From positions 1,736,001 through 1,800,000 of the forward strand of contig JAESUZ010001712.1 of assembly GCA_017311185.1 (NCBI GenBank): a stretch of DNA of 64,000 nt, read 5' to 3'. Both the position numbers and the translations under genes were made by a program. Shown piece by piece: positions 11,830 through 21,770 of the stretch. Under the pieces are notes generated by a model that was not told the origin of the DNA, searched no databases, and worked only from the letters and a program-made list of their open reading frames with translations. The DNA is from Proteles cristata cristata. Lineage: Eukaryota > Chordata > Mammalia > Carnivora > Hyaenidae. Positions within the stretch are counted from its first letter, which is position 1. Each line of letters opens with the position of its first letter.

Positions 11830-13020
11830 TAAAAGGAAATCAAAGTCATCAGAATAGGCAAAGAGGAAGTCAAACTTTCACTTTTCGCAGACGACATGAT
11901 ACTCTACATAGAAAACCCGACAGACTCCACCATAAGCCTACTGGAACTGATCCAAGAATTCAGCATAGTTGCAGTGTACAAAATCAACGTACAGAAATCA
12001 GTTGCATTTTTATACACAACAATGAAGCAACAGAAAGAGAAATCAAGAAGCTGATCCCAGGGCGCCTGGGTGGCTTAGTCTGTTAAGCGTCCTACTTTCA
12101 CTTGGGTCATAATCTCGCAGTTCATGGGTTCGAGCCCCGCGTCGGGCTCTGTGCTGACTGTCAGCTCAGAGCCTGGAGCCTGTTTCAGAGTCTGTGACTC
12201 CCTCTCTCTCTGACCCTCCCCTGCTCACGCTGTCTCTCTCTCCTAGAAATAAATAAAACATTAAAAAAAAAAAAGAAGCTGATCCATTCACAATTGCACA
12301 AAAAAACATAAAATACCTAGGAATAAACCTAACCAAGGATACAAGAGATCTGTATGATGAAAACTATAGAAAACTTATGAAGGAAATTGAAGAAGACACA
12401 AAGAAATGGAAAAACATTCCATGCTCATGGATAGGAAGAATAAATATAGTTAAGATGTCATTACTACCCAAAGCAATCCACACATTCAATACAATTCCAA
12501 TCAAAATTGCACCAGCATACTTCTCAAAGCTAGAGCAAACTATCCTAAAATCTGTACGGAACCACAAAAGACCCCGAATAGCCAAAGTAATACTGAAAAA
12601 TTAAACCAAAACGGGAGGGATCACCATCCCAGACTTTAGCCTCTACTACAAAGCTGTCATCATCAATACAGTATGCTATTGGCACAAAAACAGACACATT
12701 GACCAATGGAACAGAACTGAGAACTCAGAAGTGGACCCAAAAGTATACAGCTAACTAATCTTTCACAAAGCGGGAAAGAGTATCCAATGGAAAAAAGACA
12801 GCCTCTTTAACAGATGGTGTTGGGAGAACTGGACAGCAACATGCAGAAGAATGAAACTACATCAGTTTCTCACACCATACACAAAAATAAACTCAAAATG
12901 GATAAAGGACCTGAATGTGAGACAGAAAACCATCAAAACCCTAGAGGAGAAAGCAGAAACAACCTCCTTGACCTCTACCACAGCAATCTCTTACTTGACA
13001 CATCCCCCAAAGCAAGGGAA
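11830..13020 (+). pseudogene. Inverted ORF2 segment of the same L1
   Basis: This plus-strand ORF2 text begins inside the reverse transcriptase domain. Its first part encodes the F-A-D-D active-site motif ('ttcgcagacgacatg', about 11885-11899). It runs toward the C-terminal part and stops at 'agcaagggaa', where the right TSD begins. Frameshifts and the SINE at 12058-12272 break the frame. About 650 bp of ORF2 between this segment and the 3' part is missing, as expected for an inversion with deletion formed by twin priming. It is not functional. Confidence 0.9.
12058..12272 (+). mobile_element. SINEC, young subfamily, inside the L1
   Basis: Near-consensus young copy (undeleted 'cagagtctg' form). 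Exact TSD 'aagaagctgatcc' at 12045-12057 and 12273-12285 interrupts L1 ORF2, so it is younger than the L1. Confidence 0.98.
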
Positions 13021-14290
13021 TCGGGTTACAATCTTACAGTTTATGGTTTGAGCCCCAAGTCATCTCTATGCTGACAGCTCAAAGCCTGGAGCCTGCTTCC
13101 GATTCTGTGTCTCCCTCTCCCTCACCCTCCCCTGCTCACACTGCCTCTCTCTCTTTCTCTCTCTCTCAGAAATAAATAAAACATTAAAAAAAAAGAAAAC
13201 AATTTTTTAAGTTACAATAAATTAAGACTGAAATTACTGGAGCAAAACATAAACAGCCCAATGAAGCAGAATAGAAAGCATAGAAAAAATCATATATATA
13301 TATATGGAAAACATGATTTGGTCTATAATAGAGATGACATTTAAAACCTCTGGGAAAAGATAATTGCCTAATAGTATTAAAATAATCGGTTTGCCACTCT
13401 ATACCAAATATATTACAAATAGATTAAAGTTGTACATGTTTTTACAAACTGTAGAAGTAATACAAAGAACCAGAGGTAAATAGTTTTTTAATTTGGGAAT
13501 GCAGGAAGGCCTTTCTAAGTAGGCAGATACTATAAAAAAATTTTAATAGATTTAACTACACTAAAAATGTTAAAAATCTATTTAAAAAGAAAAACCCACA
13601 GCAAAAACAATATTAGAATGTAAATGACAAACTGGAGAAATTATTTGTAATTTAATTTGACAAAAATCTAACAGTTTTATATATAAAGAATTCTCATAAC
13701 TCAGTTTTTACAAATCTCCAAAATCATAATAAACAAAGGACACTAATAGATAATTCATAAAAGAAATATAAATATTTAATGTCACTAATAATGAAATTTA
13801 AAAATGTATAGAAGATACAACTTTTCATGTCATAATGGCAGTTTTTAATTCATAGTGCTAAAAATGGAGAAGTTGCTAGTATTCTCAAGAACAATTAATA
13901 AAAATGAATATTAAGCCCTTCTGGAAAGCAATCTATTAATATCTATCAAAGATAATTAAAATATGCATACTCTTTGATGTCAGAATTTATCCTAAGGAAA
14001 TAAAGATATGGGCAATTATTAATCTATCAAGAAGCTAACTGCTATAGTATTCACTCAAAATTATTGGAAAAAGCTTATATTTTCAACACCTGAAATAAAT
14101 GATAGTAAATCCATATGCTGGAACATTAACTACAGATTTAAAATGATGTTTTGCCATACATGAATTTTTTTTTGACTCAGATAAGCATTCATGCAATTAA
14201 GTGAAAGTAAGCTAGTGAAAAAACAAAAAACAAACATAGTACATACAGTATGGGGGTTTTTTGCTGTTGTTTAAAAAAAAAAGTAAATAA

Positions 14291-14941
14291 CCGTTGGTGG
14301 GAATGCAAACTGGTGCAGCCATTCTGGAAAACAGTATGGAGATTCCTCAAAAAATTGAAAACAGAACTACCCAAGACCCAGCAATTGCACCACTAGGTAT
14401 TTATCCAAGGGATACAGGTATGCCGTTTCAAAGGGACACATGCACCCCAATGTTTATCGTAGCACTATCAACAATAGCCAAAGTATGGAAAGAGCCCAAA
14501 TGTCCATCGATGGATCAATGGATAAAGAAGATGTGGTATGTGTATACACACACACACTGGAGTATTACTCAGCAATCAAAAGGAATGAAATCTTGTCATT
14601 TGCAACTATGTGCATAGAACTAGAGGGTATTATGTTAAGTGAAATCACTCACTCAGTGAAAGACAAATATCATACAACTTCATTCCTATGAGGACTTTTT
14701 AAGATACAAAACAGATGAACATAAGGGAAGGGAAGCAAAATAATATAAAAACAGGGAGGGGGACAAAACATAAGAGATGCTTAAATATGGAGAACAAGCA
14801 GAGGGTTACTGGAGGGGTTGTGGGAGAGGCAATGGGCTCAATGGGGAAGGGGCATTAAGGAATCTACTCCTGAAATCATTGTTGCACTATATGCTAACTA
14901 ACTTGGATGTAAATTTTTTTTTAATTTAAATTAAAAAAAGG
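14291..14941 (+). mobile_element. 5'-truncated L1 3' end
   Basis: Begins at the ORF2 C-terminal text 'gttggtgggaatgcaaactg', passes the ORF2 end and the 3' UTR, and ends in an A-rich tail. TSD 'aaaaagtaaata' lies at about 14279-14290 and 14942-14953. The ORF2 frame is split between frames 14294-14617 and 14440-14691 and is broken. It contains a small CA run at 14545-14560. Confidence 0.92.
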
Positions 14942-15115
14942 AAAAAGTAAATAGCAATTAAAAAGAACCTATAAAGATATTCATTAAAGGGTTAATAAGA
15001 ATTATCTCTGAGTGAAAGCATTATAAATGTTATTTATCATTTATGCCTTTGTGAATTTTCCAAATTACCTACAGTTATTATATCTTACATTGGTAATTAA
15101 GAAAATACAGAATGT

Positions 15116-15467
15116 TTATAATATTTCTGTGACTACAGTAACAATAGTATATGCAGTATCTAAAATCATGCCAGCATTGAATTCCCATTCTTTTGGTTGC
15201 ACCAAAATTAGGAATGCCTACATTCTCTAGGTCAGATCATACTTTGATACCCTAATCACAATGTAAGAAATTTTCAGAACTTTAGAAAGCAGATAAAAGT
15301 TTTCACCCACCTTTATTTATGATCAAGTACAATGTCCAATAATATTTTGAATTAACCATTCTGCTTTCAGCCCTCTGCCAAAGCTAAGAATCACGAAAGA
15401 GGAATAAGCCCTAGCCATCAGAACCCATGGAGCTCAACTTTTAATTACATCCAAATCATGAGCCAGA
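15116..15467. other. Unassigned sequence
   Basis: No repeat or gene was recognised between the old LINE and the purine microsatellite. Confidence 0.4.
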
Positions 15468-15590
15468 AATGGGAGGAAGGGAGGAAGGGAGGGAGGGAGG
15501 GAGGGAGGAAGGAAAGAAGGAAGGAAGGAAGAAGGTGGGGAGGAAGGAAGGAAGGAAAGAAGGAAGAAAAGGAAAAAAGAGGAAGGATGG
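15468..15590 (+). repeat. Purine microsatellite (GGAA/GGGA/GAAG)n
   Basis: About 120 bp of nearly pure purine on the plus strand, mixing GGGA, GGAA and GAAG units. GGAA repeats can bind ETS-family factors, but nothing here shows that it does. Confidence 0.95.
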
Positions 15591-16292
15591 GAATATAAAT
15601 ATTCTCTTTCTCAGGATAGAAAGTATGGGCCTTTGACAACTTCTAATCACAACTCTTCCTGGTCTCATTTGGGAGACATAGAAATGATTTCATCCTCCAA
15701 TGTATTTAAAAGGCATATATCCAAAGGGCAAGCAAACAAAATTTCTTCTGAGCAAAAAGATGTTTTAAACGAAGATTTTCAAATGTTAAATATTCTCTTT
15801 CCTCAGTGCAGATATGCAGCCTAACGCCAACAGGGCCAAAAAGACTCTGGCAGTACTTGGCTCTCAGTAACAAGCAATAGTCAAACTGTTAATTCCATCT
15901 GCTCCCCTCCAAAAAGTGACAAAGCATTACATGGCGGTGCCAGGGGTCCCAGGCTTCCTTTAAGGAGTTTTCCTGAGCAACATCCATTTTCACAATATTA
16001 ATATGCTCTCTAACTTTGTTTAAATACTTTAAAAAATCAATCTTGATACTACATGATGACAACTTGGATGCTGACAACAAAGAAATGTGCTGTCTTTAAC
16101 ATCATATTCTTTGCTGCTCCCAAATTGTCTTCCTTTCTTATTTGTCAATGCTCTGAATTTCACCCACTTCCATCTTCTGAGGGACTCAGTTCTAATAAAT
16201 ATCTCATCTTTCCTAAATCTCTTACTTGTCACCTTATTGATGCATGTAAAGAAACACACATAACATTCCTTCAACCTGTATCCCTCTTCAAT
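15591..16292. other. Unique sequence, no gene seen
   Basis: Overlapping frames on both strands at 15889-16355 lack splice context or recognisable homology and are treated as chance. Confidence 0.45.
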
Positions 16293-16693
16293 GGTTTTCA
16301 ACCTCTCCTGAACATTGGAATTACCCAGGGAGCTTTAAAACACCCGTGCAACTAATCAATAGTAACAGAAATTAGATCCGTGGTTTCCTGAGGATGAGAG
16401 GGAGAAATTACAAAGGGACACAAGAGAACTTTTGTAGGGGATGGATATGTTCGTTATTTTGATTGTGGTGATAATTTTACAAATGTAAATCTATGTCAAA
16501 CATTAAATTGTGTAATTTAAACATGTGTAGTTTATTACAGGCCAATTAATTTCAACAAAGCTGCTGAAATAAATACTAATGCCTGGGTTTCCACGTCAAC
16601 CCCAAATTGGCATGGGATTTTCCCTGGAAATCAAGATTCTTAAAGGCTTCCCAAATGACTGAAAATGTGCAGCTAAGGATGAGAAGCACTGCT
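16293..16693. mobile_element. MER5-like hAT transposon, split
   Basis: The left arm (16293-16355) reads 'ggttttcaacctctcctgaa' and 'acccagggagctttaaaaca'. The right arm (16575-16693) reads 'aatgcctgggtttccacg' and ends 'gatgagaagcactgctct'. These are inverted-terminal parts of a MER5-type non-autonomous element, with foreign sequence between them. Confidence 0.7.
16360..16572 (+). mobile_element. Old LINE-type 3' end inserted in the MER5-like element
   Basis: Reads 'gtggtttcctgaggatgag', 'ggatatgttcgttattttg', 'gtggtgataattttacaa', then an A-rich end. This order is typical of old L1 3' UTRs. Confidence 0.55.
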
Positions 16694-16699
16694 CTATAG

Positions 16700-17935
16700 C
16701 TATCATCCTCTCCCTTCTTGAGTTTTCTTGAAATGCCTCACTCAAGCATGTCTACTTTATCATCACCCATTCTTTCTCAGTCTTCCAAAGGCTGGTTTCT
16801 GAACCACTACTCAGTTAAAACTGTACTTGTTCAAGCAATGTACGGAATCCAGATCCTTAGGTTCCTGGAATCCTCTCCTTCCTTGACACCTTTTTATCAC
16901 ATTCAAACCTGTTAACCCATTCCCCTCTATTTGAAATTCTCTCCATCCTTAGCATCTCTCCTGATGTTCCTCCTACCTTTCTAACTACTACTCTTCTATC
17001 CCTTTCACAACACTATTCTTCTACCCATTTCTGCTTTTTATCAGGCTCTTCTCTAGCTTCTGCTTTTATAAACTAAAACCCTTCCCTGAGTCATTTCAAT
17101 GTCAACAAATCAATACAGCTTCAATTCAACCCCCAATCTGCCCTGCAATCCTGATTTCCTTTATAAGTTCCACATCCATGAATCCAAACATCTAATGACA
17201 TCTTTACCTGAATGTTCCACAGCTTCCTCAAATTCAGAAAACCCATAACAGAAATTATCATCTTTCCTCCATCTCCCCTCACTTTCAATCACTAGAACCA
17301 AGTCAAATCCTCAGGGTCCTGATTCTTCCTTCTTTCTTCCCAAAGGTGACAATACCTATCAGATTCTACTATACTCTACTAGGGTAAGCATCTAAAACAA
17401 AAATTCGTTAAATGGTTTTTTACTCATCACCACTAACCCAGTCCCCATAACCAAGGATACAATGCCCTGATCTAGAGTTCTACCACCCTCACTCTTCTCA
17501 TCTTCCACTATTTCCTTATCTAATCCCAGCATTCAAGTCATGTTAATGTCAATGGTATTGGCTTTGGATTTGTCATTGACAATGACTTCTCTAAACTACC
17601 ATAGTTTCTCCTGCCTCCTTGCATTCTCACTTATTATATTCTCCTCTTGCACCTACTGCGAGAGGTCACCTCCTCTGACCTCCTGCACTTAGCTAAATTA
17701 TATCATATTTCAAAACTGTATTGTTTGCTCCTGATTCTACCTACATCCAAGCTGAGTTAGCCATCTCTACTCTGCTACCTTCCTACACTTAGGCATATCG
17801 TTATTCACATTTATCACATGGTATTATAATCGTTACTTATCTGTCTTCTACATCAGACAGTAAATTCCTTGATGACAAGAGTTATGCCATTCATTTCTGC
17901 CCTAGAACCTATTCAGCCTGGGGCAGTGCAAAATA
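16700..17935 (+). mobile_element. L2 LINE remnant
   Basis: A long pyrimidine-rich stretch of degraded reverse-transcriptase-region text ends with 'acagtaaattccttgatgac', 'gccattcatttctgccctag' and 'ggggcagtgc', the L2 3' end order. Only the 3' part (from about 17640) is secure. The 5' part is inferred from position and composition. Confidence 0.5.
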
Positions 17936-19170
17936 AATTTATGTTTGGCATAATGTCAATTATTTTCAAAATGTAAATATGATACCTCCAAAATGGTACT
18001 GATACTAACATTTTTCAAAGTTTTTACACTTTCATCATAAAATAAATATCATGCAACAGGATCCTAAATAAAATAGTTGATTATAAGACTGCCAAAACAA
18101 CACTACTCTAAGAAATGCAATCAAGAGCAGATTTCATAAAATAGAAACACAACAAAGAAAGAAACCATAGCAGGAATAACACACATTGACCTAACTAACA
18201 CCTTATCTGGGTGTCTATACCCAGGTACTGTTAATGTTGATAAGTAAAAGGTTTTATAATCCCTCTATGGTAATAACAGTAGTAAATCAAAAAGGGATAA
18301 AATAAGCCAAATCCAGAATTTTTTAATCTAAATATGTGATGGTTTTCCCCTTAGCCACTTTATTTAAATGAATTATTTGAATAACCAACTTTATAAGCCA
18401 CTATTGGCCCAGCAGATCCTAATTTTTTTTCTTTCTTGCCTTTCCCTGCACTTCAAAGAAACGGTGTTTGGAACCAATATTCGTCTTGTAAGCCTTAAAA
18501 TGTATTAACCCAAGAAAAGGTGCTTATAAATTGGAGGGGAGGGGTAGTCTGTGGATGTTAGGAAAATGTTCTTATGTAAAACAACTCTCCCGGGTCTATC
18601 ACATTGACTCAAGGTTACACTGATCCTTATGACTTTATGCAGATAAGATTTTAAAAGCTAAAAATTTCAAACCGTCAAGTGTTACATGAACCAAAGTGGT
18701 GCCATACCGGCTCCAAAAACTACTGTGTGACCCAAGGACAAATAATTTGCAAAAGGACAGCTTTGTCCTACCGCCTGCCGTATGGTCTCTGTAATTAGCA
18801 GCTGCCTGTGGAACAAACTCCCCCTACCTGAAGAGCGGAGCCGCTGCCGGATGTGTGATAGTGTATTCATCAGGGACCGATCCAGTGCAGTACGAAACCA
18901 CTAGGGCAAAATTAAAATCTTTCAGGAATGCCTAAACTTGGAGGGCACAAGAACACAACTGTGCACGCTGAAGGGCGGATACGCAGTTTTGCTGAACCCG
19001 TGCGAACTTGGGGTCTTCCAATACAACCATTTTCAGACAAAACCCCGACGACTCTCCAGCACGTTAAAATCAGCCTCAGGAGAGGAATAACTCCTAGAAA
19101 GAAGGGAGCAAGTGCTGAAGCGGGGATCTCCAGTGTAATAACCAAGGAAGGAATCGTGGCTGCTTTCCGA
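17936..19170. other. Unique sequence leading to the CpG island
   Basis: No repeat was recognised. GC content rises from about 18.7 kb. A pyrimidine tract with AG (about 18428-18458) followed by 'cttgtaag' resembles a tiny exon, but support is weak. Confidence 0.45.
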
Positions 19171-19758
19171 ATCTCCCTGCCCTGCGGGGGACACCAAAGA
19201 CCAAGGCAAACGCTGCTTTTAAAAATGGGGTTGGGGGGAGCTGACGGTGACCATTTTGGCCACTAGACTGGACGTATAGCGGTAGCCTCCCTGGAATGGG
19301 AGAGGCCAGGCCGGAGCATCAGCTGCGGCTGGGTGGGGGTGGGGGCCCCCCCGCAGAGGGGCGGCGGGTCCCGCCCAGGCGGGTGCCTCCTGGGCACGCC
19401 CGGAGTCTGGACTGCTCCTTGCCGGGAGAGAGAAAGACCCGAGTCCACGCGCACAAAGCTGCCGCCGCCCAGGCAGCAAACGGGCTGCGCCCAACTTCTG
19501 GGTGAGCAGCCGCCGGCCGCAGCCCACTCACCCGACCCCGCCGCTCCGGTTCCTCGGACGTCCCTAGAGCCCAGCACCTTCTCGCGCCCACCCGCAGCGC
19601 CTCGCGAGGGAGCCGTTACCCCCAACGAAGGCGCCGCCCCGGGGACAAAGTCCCGGTCCCCTCCCCGCCGCCGCCTCGCCCCGGCTCCTCCCTGACAAAA
19701 AAGTTATCGCTCGCCGGCTGCCCTGGGGGCCCGGCGTGGGTCGCTCGGTCGGACTCAC

Positions 19759-19960
19759 CAGAGCGGCTTCCCGAGCTCCACCTCCAGAACCTCGGCTTGT
19801 TTGACTCCCAGAGACAGCGACGGCAGCTGCTCTGCTTTCTCCGGAGTAGAAGCACCACCTGCCCCCCCTTCTTCCTAACAGAACGGGTCCCAGCGAGCCA
19901 TCTTCCCCCTCTGCTTACTGACTGACAACCCAGCCGGGAGAGCCGCCACTGCCGCCAGCC
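19759..19960 (-). other. Candidate non-coding first exon, minus strand
   Basis: On the minus strand 'ccgctctg' is followed by 'gtgagtccg' (GT at 19758-19757), a near-consensus 5' splice site. Upstream in transcription direction are a YY1-like AAGATGGC (19904-19897), often found just downstream of start sites, and then a CCAAT box about 110-170 bp further. The only ATG I followed here, within the YY1-like site, opens an 8-codon frame (upstream ORF). The exon is therefore probably 5' UTR. The start position is an estimate. The next exon was not found within the window. Confidence 0.5.
19897..19904 (-). promoter_or_regulatory. YY1-like site AAGATGGC
   Basis: Minus strand reads 'gggaagatggctcgc', close to the YY1 promoter motif AAGATGGCGGC. 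Its direction agrees with a leftward transcript. Confidence 0.5.
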
Positions 19961-20069
19961 ACTCTGACAGGCACGGCTACGGACCCGTCCCCAGGCAGCC
20001 AACCACCACCGCCCCACTCGGGATCGACCTATCGCCGTGCCATGGGGCGGAACCAGAACAACTTCTTCA

Positions 20070-20074
20070 CCAAT
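20070..20074 (+). promoter_or_regulatory. CCAAT box
   Basis: 'caccaataagaat' holds CCAAT. A second, 'agccaataagat', lies at 20252-20256; both share CCAATAAGA. The first is at a usual distance from the inferred start site. Confidence 0.55.
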
Positions 20075-20137
20075 AAGAATCTTCCTCTCCTAGGCCTGGG
20101 GCGGAGCCATAAGGTGGGAGGGAGGGCGACTTTAGGT

Positions 20138-20165
20138 GGGCGTGGTCTAATCAATGGGCGTGGTC
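20138..20165 (+). promoter_or_regulatory. Repeated GGGCGTGGTC motif
   Basis: Two exact copies (20138-20147 and 20156-20165) start 18 bp apart. The GGGCGTGG core fits KLF/Sp zinc-finger sites. Confidence 0.55.
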
Positions 20166-20170
20166 GGGGA

Positions 20171-20979
20171 GCCAAGGGGAAGATGATTGACTGTACGATT
20201 TGCTGCACAGCATAGATTACAGTGATCTGAGAAGGTCTCTCAGACCCGGAGCCAATAAGATTTATAGCCCTCTCAGAAGAAAATAAGCCTTTCAGAGTGA
20301 TGTTAACCATGATTACAGAAGATAAACTAACTGATATTTTAATTTCTTGGTCAGGAGCATTTACTTTCCAATAATTCGAGTCATAAGAATTTATTAAAAT
20401 CTCATCAAATACCAGAAGAGAAAAATATGTACGTTTTTCTAAAATGGTCATAAAAATTCTTCCCATCTTATTATATCATTGCTTTTGGCCTTGGCCTGGA
20501 AAAGGTCAAACATAATTCCCCAACTTCTTTCCATGGGCTGTTTTTATTTTCTCCATATTCCCTCCCTGCTCTTTCCCAAACACATACATTTGTGTGGCTA
20601 CTGGCAACTGAGCACATCTGAACCAGCTCTGTAGCTCCCTCTGTTTTGGACTTTGTCAACTTCTCCTATCACATCCCTCTCAAGTCCAGTCAGAATTAAT
20701 TAAAAGCGAAATGGACTTCACCCTGGAAGACAAAAAGTCATTCTAGGTTTACTCCAGAAAAGGGAAAGGCACCAATTGATCCTTTCAAACATGCCAAGCA
20801 CATAAATAAGAAAATACATGATGTCAAACAGGCATCAAGCAAACAATTTTAGGTAACCATTAGGGCAGATCTCTAGAGCAGTCACCATCCCCTTTCCAAA
20901 AACATAGCCAAATTTATAAGCAAATAACAAAATACAGTGATAAGGGCAATAAAGCTAGGTTCAATGAGCATGGGAAACA
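20171..20979. other. Promoter-flanking unique sequence
   Basis: No gene or clear repeat. It contains the second CCAAT at 20252 and is otherwise unassigned. Confidence 0.4.
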
Positions 20980-21265
20980 CAGAGGAAGAAATTAGCGTAT
21001 TTAGGAATGTCAAGGAACTTCACAAGGAAGGTAATGTTTGAGTTGGATCTGAAAAGGCAAATAGGTATTTGCCAGAGAAGAAAGTCAAGGGGGATTTCAG
21101 TAAAAGGGAAACAGCATGTTCAAAGGCATGGAGTTGTAAAAGGGCACTGAGTGGTTGGGGAACACTGAGAAAGTGGGTGGGACTGAAAGTGAGTAGCAAC
21201 CAAAAATTAAGGTAAAGATTGAGATGAGATTATAAAAGGTCTCGTGAGCTACGTTAAGGTCCTTA
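20980..21265 (-). mobile_element. L2 LINE fragment
   Basis: Plus strand reads 'ggtaatgtttgagttgg', 'gggaaacagcatgttcaaag', 'ggttggggaacactgag' and 'ataaaaggtctcgtgag'. This is the antisense order of the L2 reverse-transcriptase tail. Confidence 0.7.
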
Positions 21266-21299
21266 GAAGAGCACTGTTCAACAGAGCTTTCTGCAATGA

Positions 21300-21770
21300 T
21301 GGAAATGCTCTGTATTTGTGTTGTCCAATGTAATAGCCACTAGCCACTTACATGGCATAGCTGAAGAGCTCTTTTTTTTTTTTTTTTTTTAAGAAAAGCA
21401 GACTGCTACCTGCAGCACATCATTTGGATATGTCTGGAGTCTTGGAAGCTTGATTACTCTACCTTCTCCTACAAATGGACCTGGAGAGCTTGTTTATAGG
21501 ATCTAGCAGGGGAGCCCACTGGAAGAATGGTCCTCCTCTATCAAGACAAGTTGTCCTCTTGAGCTATGTTCATTCAGCCCTGGGAAAGAACATGTGGAAC
21601 GGTGAGGGAGAATAAGGACAACTACCTGGCCAGAGAGGTCAGCCAAATCAACCTTGGCAATCAGTGGGTTGACATACCACAGCCAGATCGCCCTCACGTC
21701 AGGAACTCACTTTTTTATTTGAGTTTTAATTACTCCCATATTGGACATCTCAGGTTTAAACTTTATACTG
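21300..21770. mobile_element. hAT-type DNA transposon, split by a 7SK retrocopy
   Basis: The left arm 'gttgtccaatgtaatagcc' + 'actagccacttacatgg' and the right arm 'actcccatattggacatctc' form the familiar inverted ends of a non-autonomous hAT-like element. The 7SK pseudogene sits between them. The exact family was not assigned. Confidence 0.6.
21372..21700 (-). pseudogene. RN7SK pseudogene: 7SK snRNA retropseudogene
   Basis: Read on the minus strand from 21700, the copy starts 'gtgagggcgatctggctg', exactly as in 7SK RNA near its 5' end. It continues through recognisable blocks ('gatagaggaggacc', 'gctcccctgctaga', 'aggtccatttgtaggaga', 'caagcttccaagactcca') to 'gcagtctgcttttctt'. A 19-nt A-tail follows (T-run 21372-21390 on plus). 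The body is about 310 nt against about 331 nt for 7SK, with a gap in the central/3' middle part. 7SK is a pol III RNA that holds P-TEFb inactive with HEXIM and LARP7. Here two of the three GATC-type sites near the 5' end are mutated and no pol III promoter is visible, so it is a dead retrocopy. The poly(A) tail points to L1-driven copying. Flanks 'gaagagctc' / 'caggaactc' may be a decayed TSD. Confidence 0.93.

Larger units (their letters stand above)
11386..13190 (+). mobile_element. SINEC split in two by an L1 insertion
   Basis: The head lies at 11386-11432 ('agcatcccactctggctcgg'). The rest resumes at 13036 ('acagtttatggtttgagccc') and continues through core, CT tract and tail to 13190. 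The break is at a 15-bp duplication made by the inserted L1. Confidence 0.9.
10260..15115 (+). mobile_element. Ancient L1/HAL1-like element, heavily interrupted
   Basis: Segments 10260-10443, 10871-11064, 11195-11385, 13210-14278 and 14954-15115 read as one old LINE in the same direction. They include 'attccatttgcaatagcaag', 'gaagaaaactataaaac', 'tactctttgatgtcag' and a 3' end with 'gaattttccaaattac'. No frame survives. Later insertions account for the gaps. The assignment to one element is an inference from order and direction. Confidence 0.55.
19200..20170. promoter_or_regulatory. CpG island promoter
   Basis: This is the only CpG-dense stretch in an otherwise CpG-poor window, with dozens of CpGs between 19260 and 20060. 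Inside and beside it are GC boxes (ggggcgg at about 20043 and 20099), a CCAAT at 20070-20074, two copies of GGGCGTGGTC, and a YY1-like site. Such unmethylated islands usually mark promoters of broadly expressed genes. CCAAT and GC boxes cluster on the right flank, so the main transcript probably starts near 19.93-20.01 kb and runs leftward. The gene was not identified. Confidence 0.85.

Noticed and set aside
12814..13074. 86-codon plus frame
   Set aside because: It is L1 ORF2 sequence out of frame that runs into the host SINE across the TSD.
15445..15668. Proline/serine/phenylalanine-rich minus frames
   Set aside because: Translation artefact of the GGAA-type purine microsatellite.
18428..18490. 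Pyrimidine tract-AG followed by GTAAG, like a 30-nt micro-exon
   Set aside because: Chance occurrence is likely; no branch site, conservation or frame supports it.
19219..19695. Several overlapping 69-120-codon frames on both strands
   Set aside because: High GC removes stop codons in all frames. At least one (19263-19625) starts at TTG. None shows a recognisable domain.
19616..20017. 133-codon minus-strand frame in the CpG island
   Set aside because: It opens at a GTG, not an ATG, runs through the splice donor at 19758 and has the composition of GC-rich non-coding sequence.
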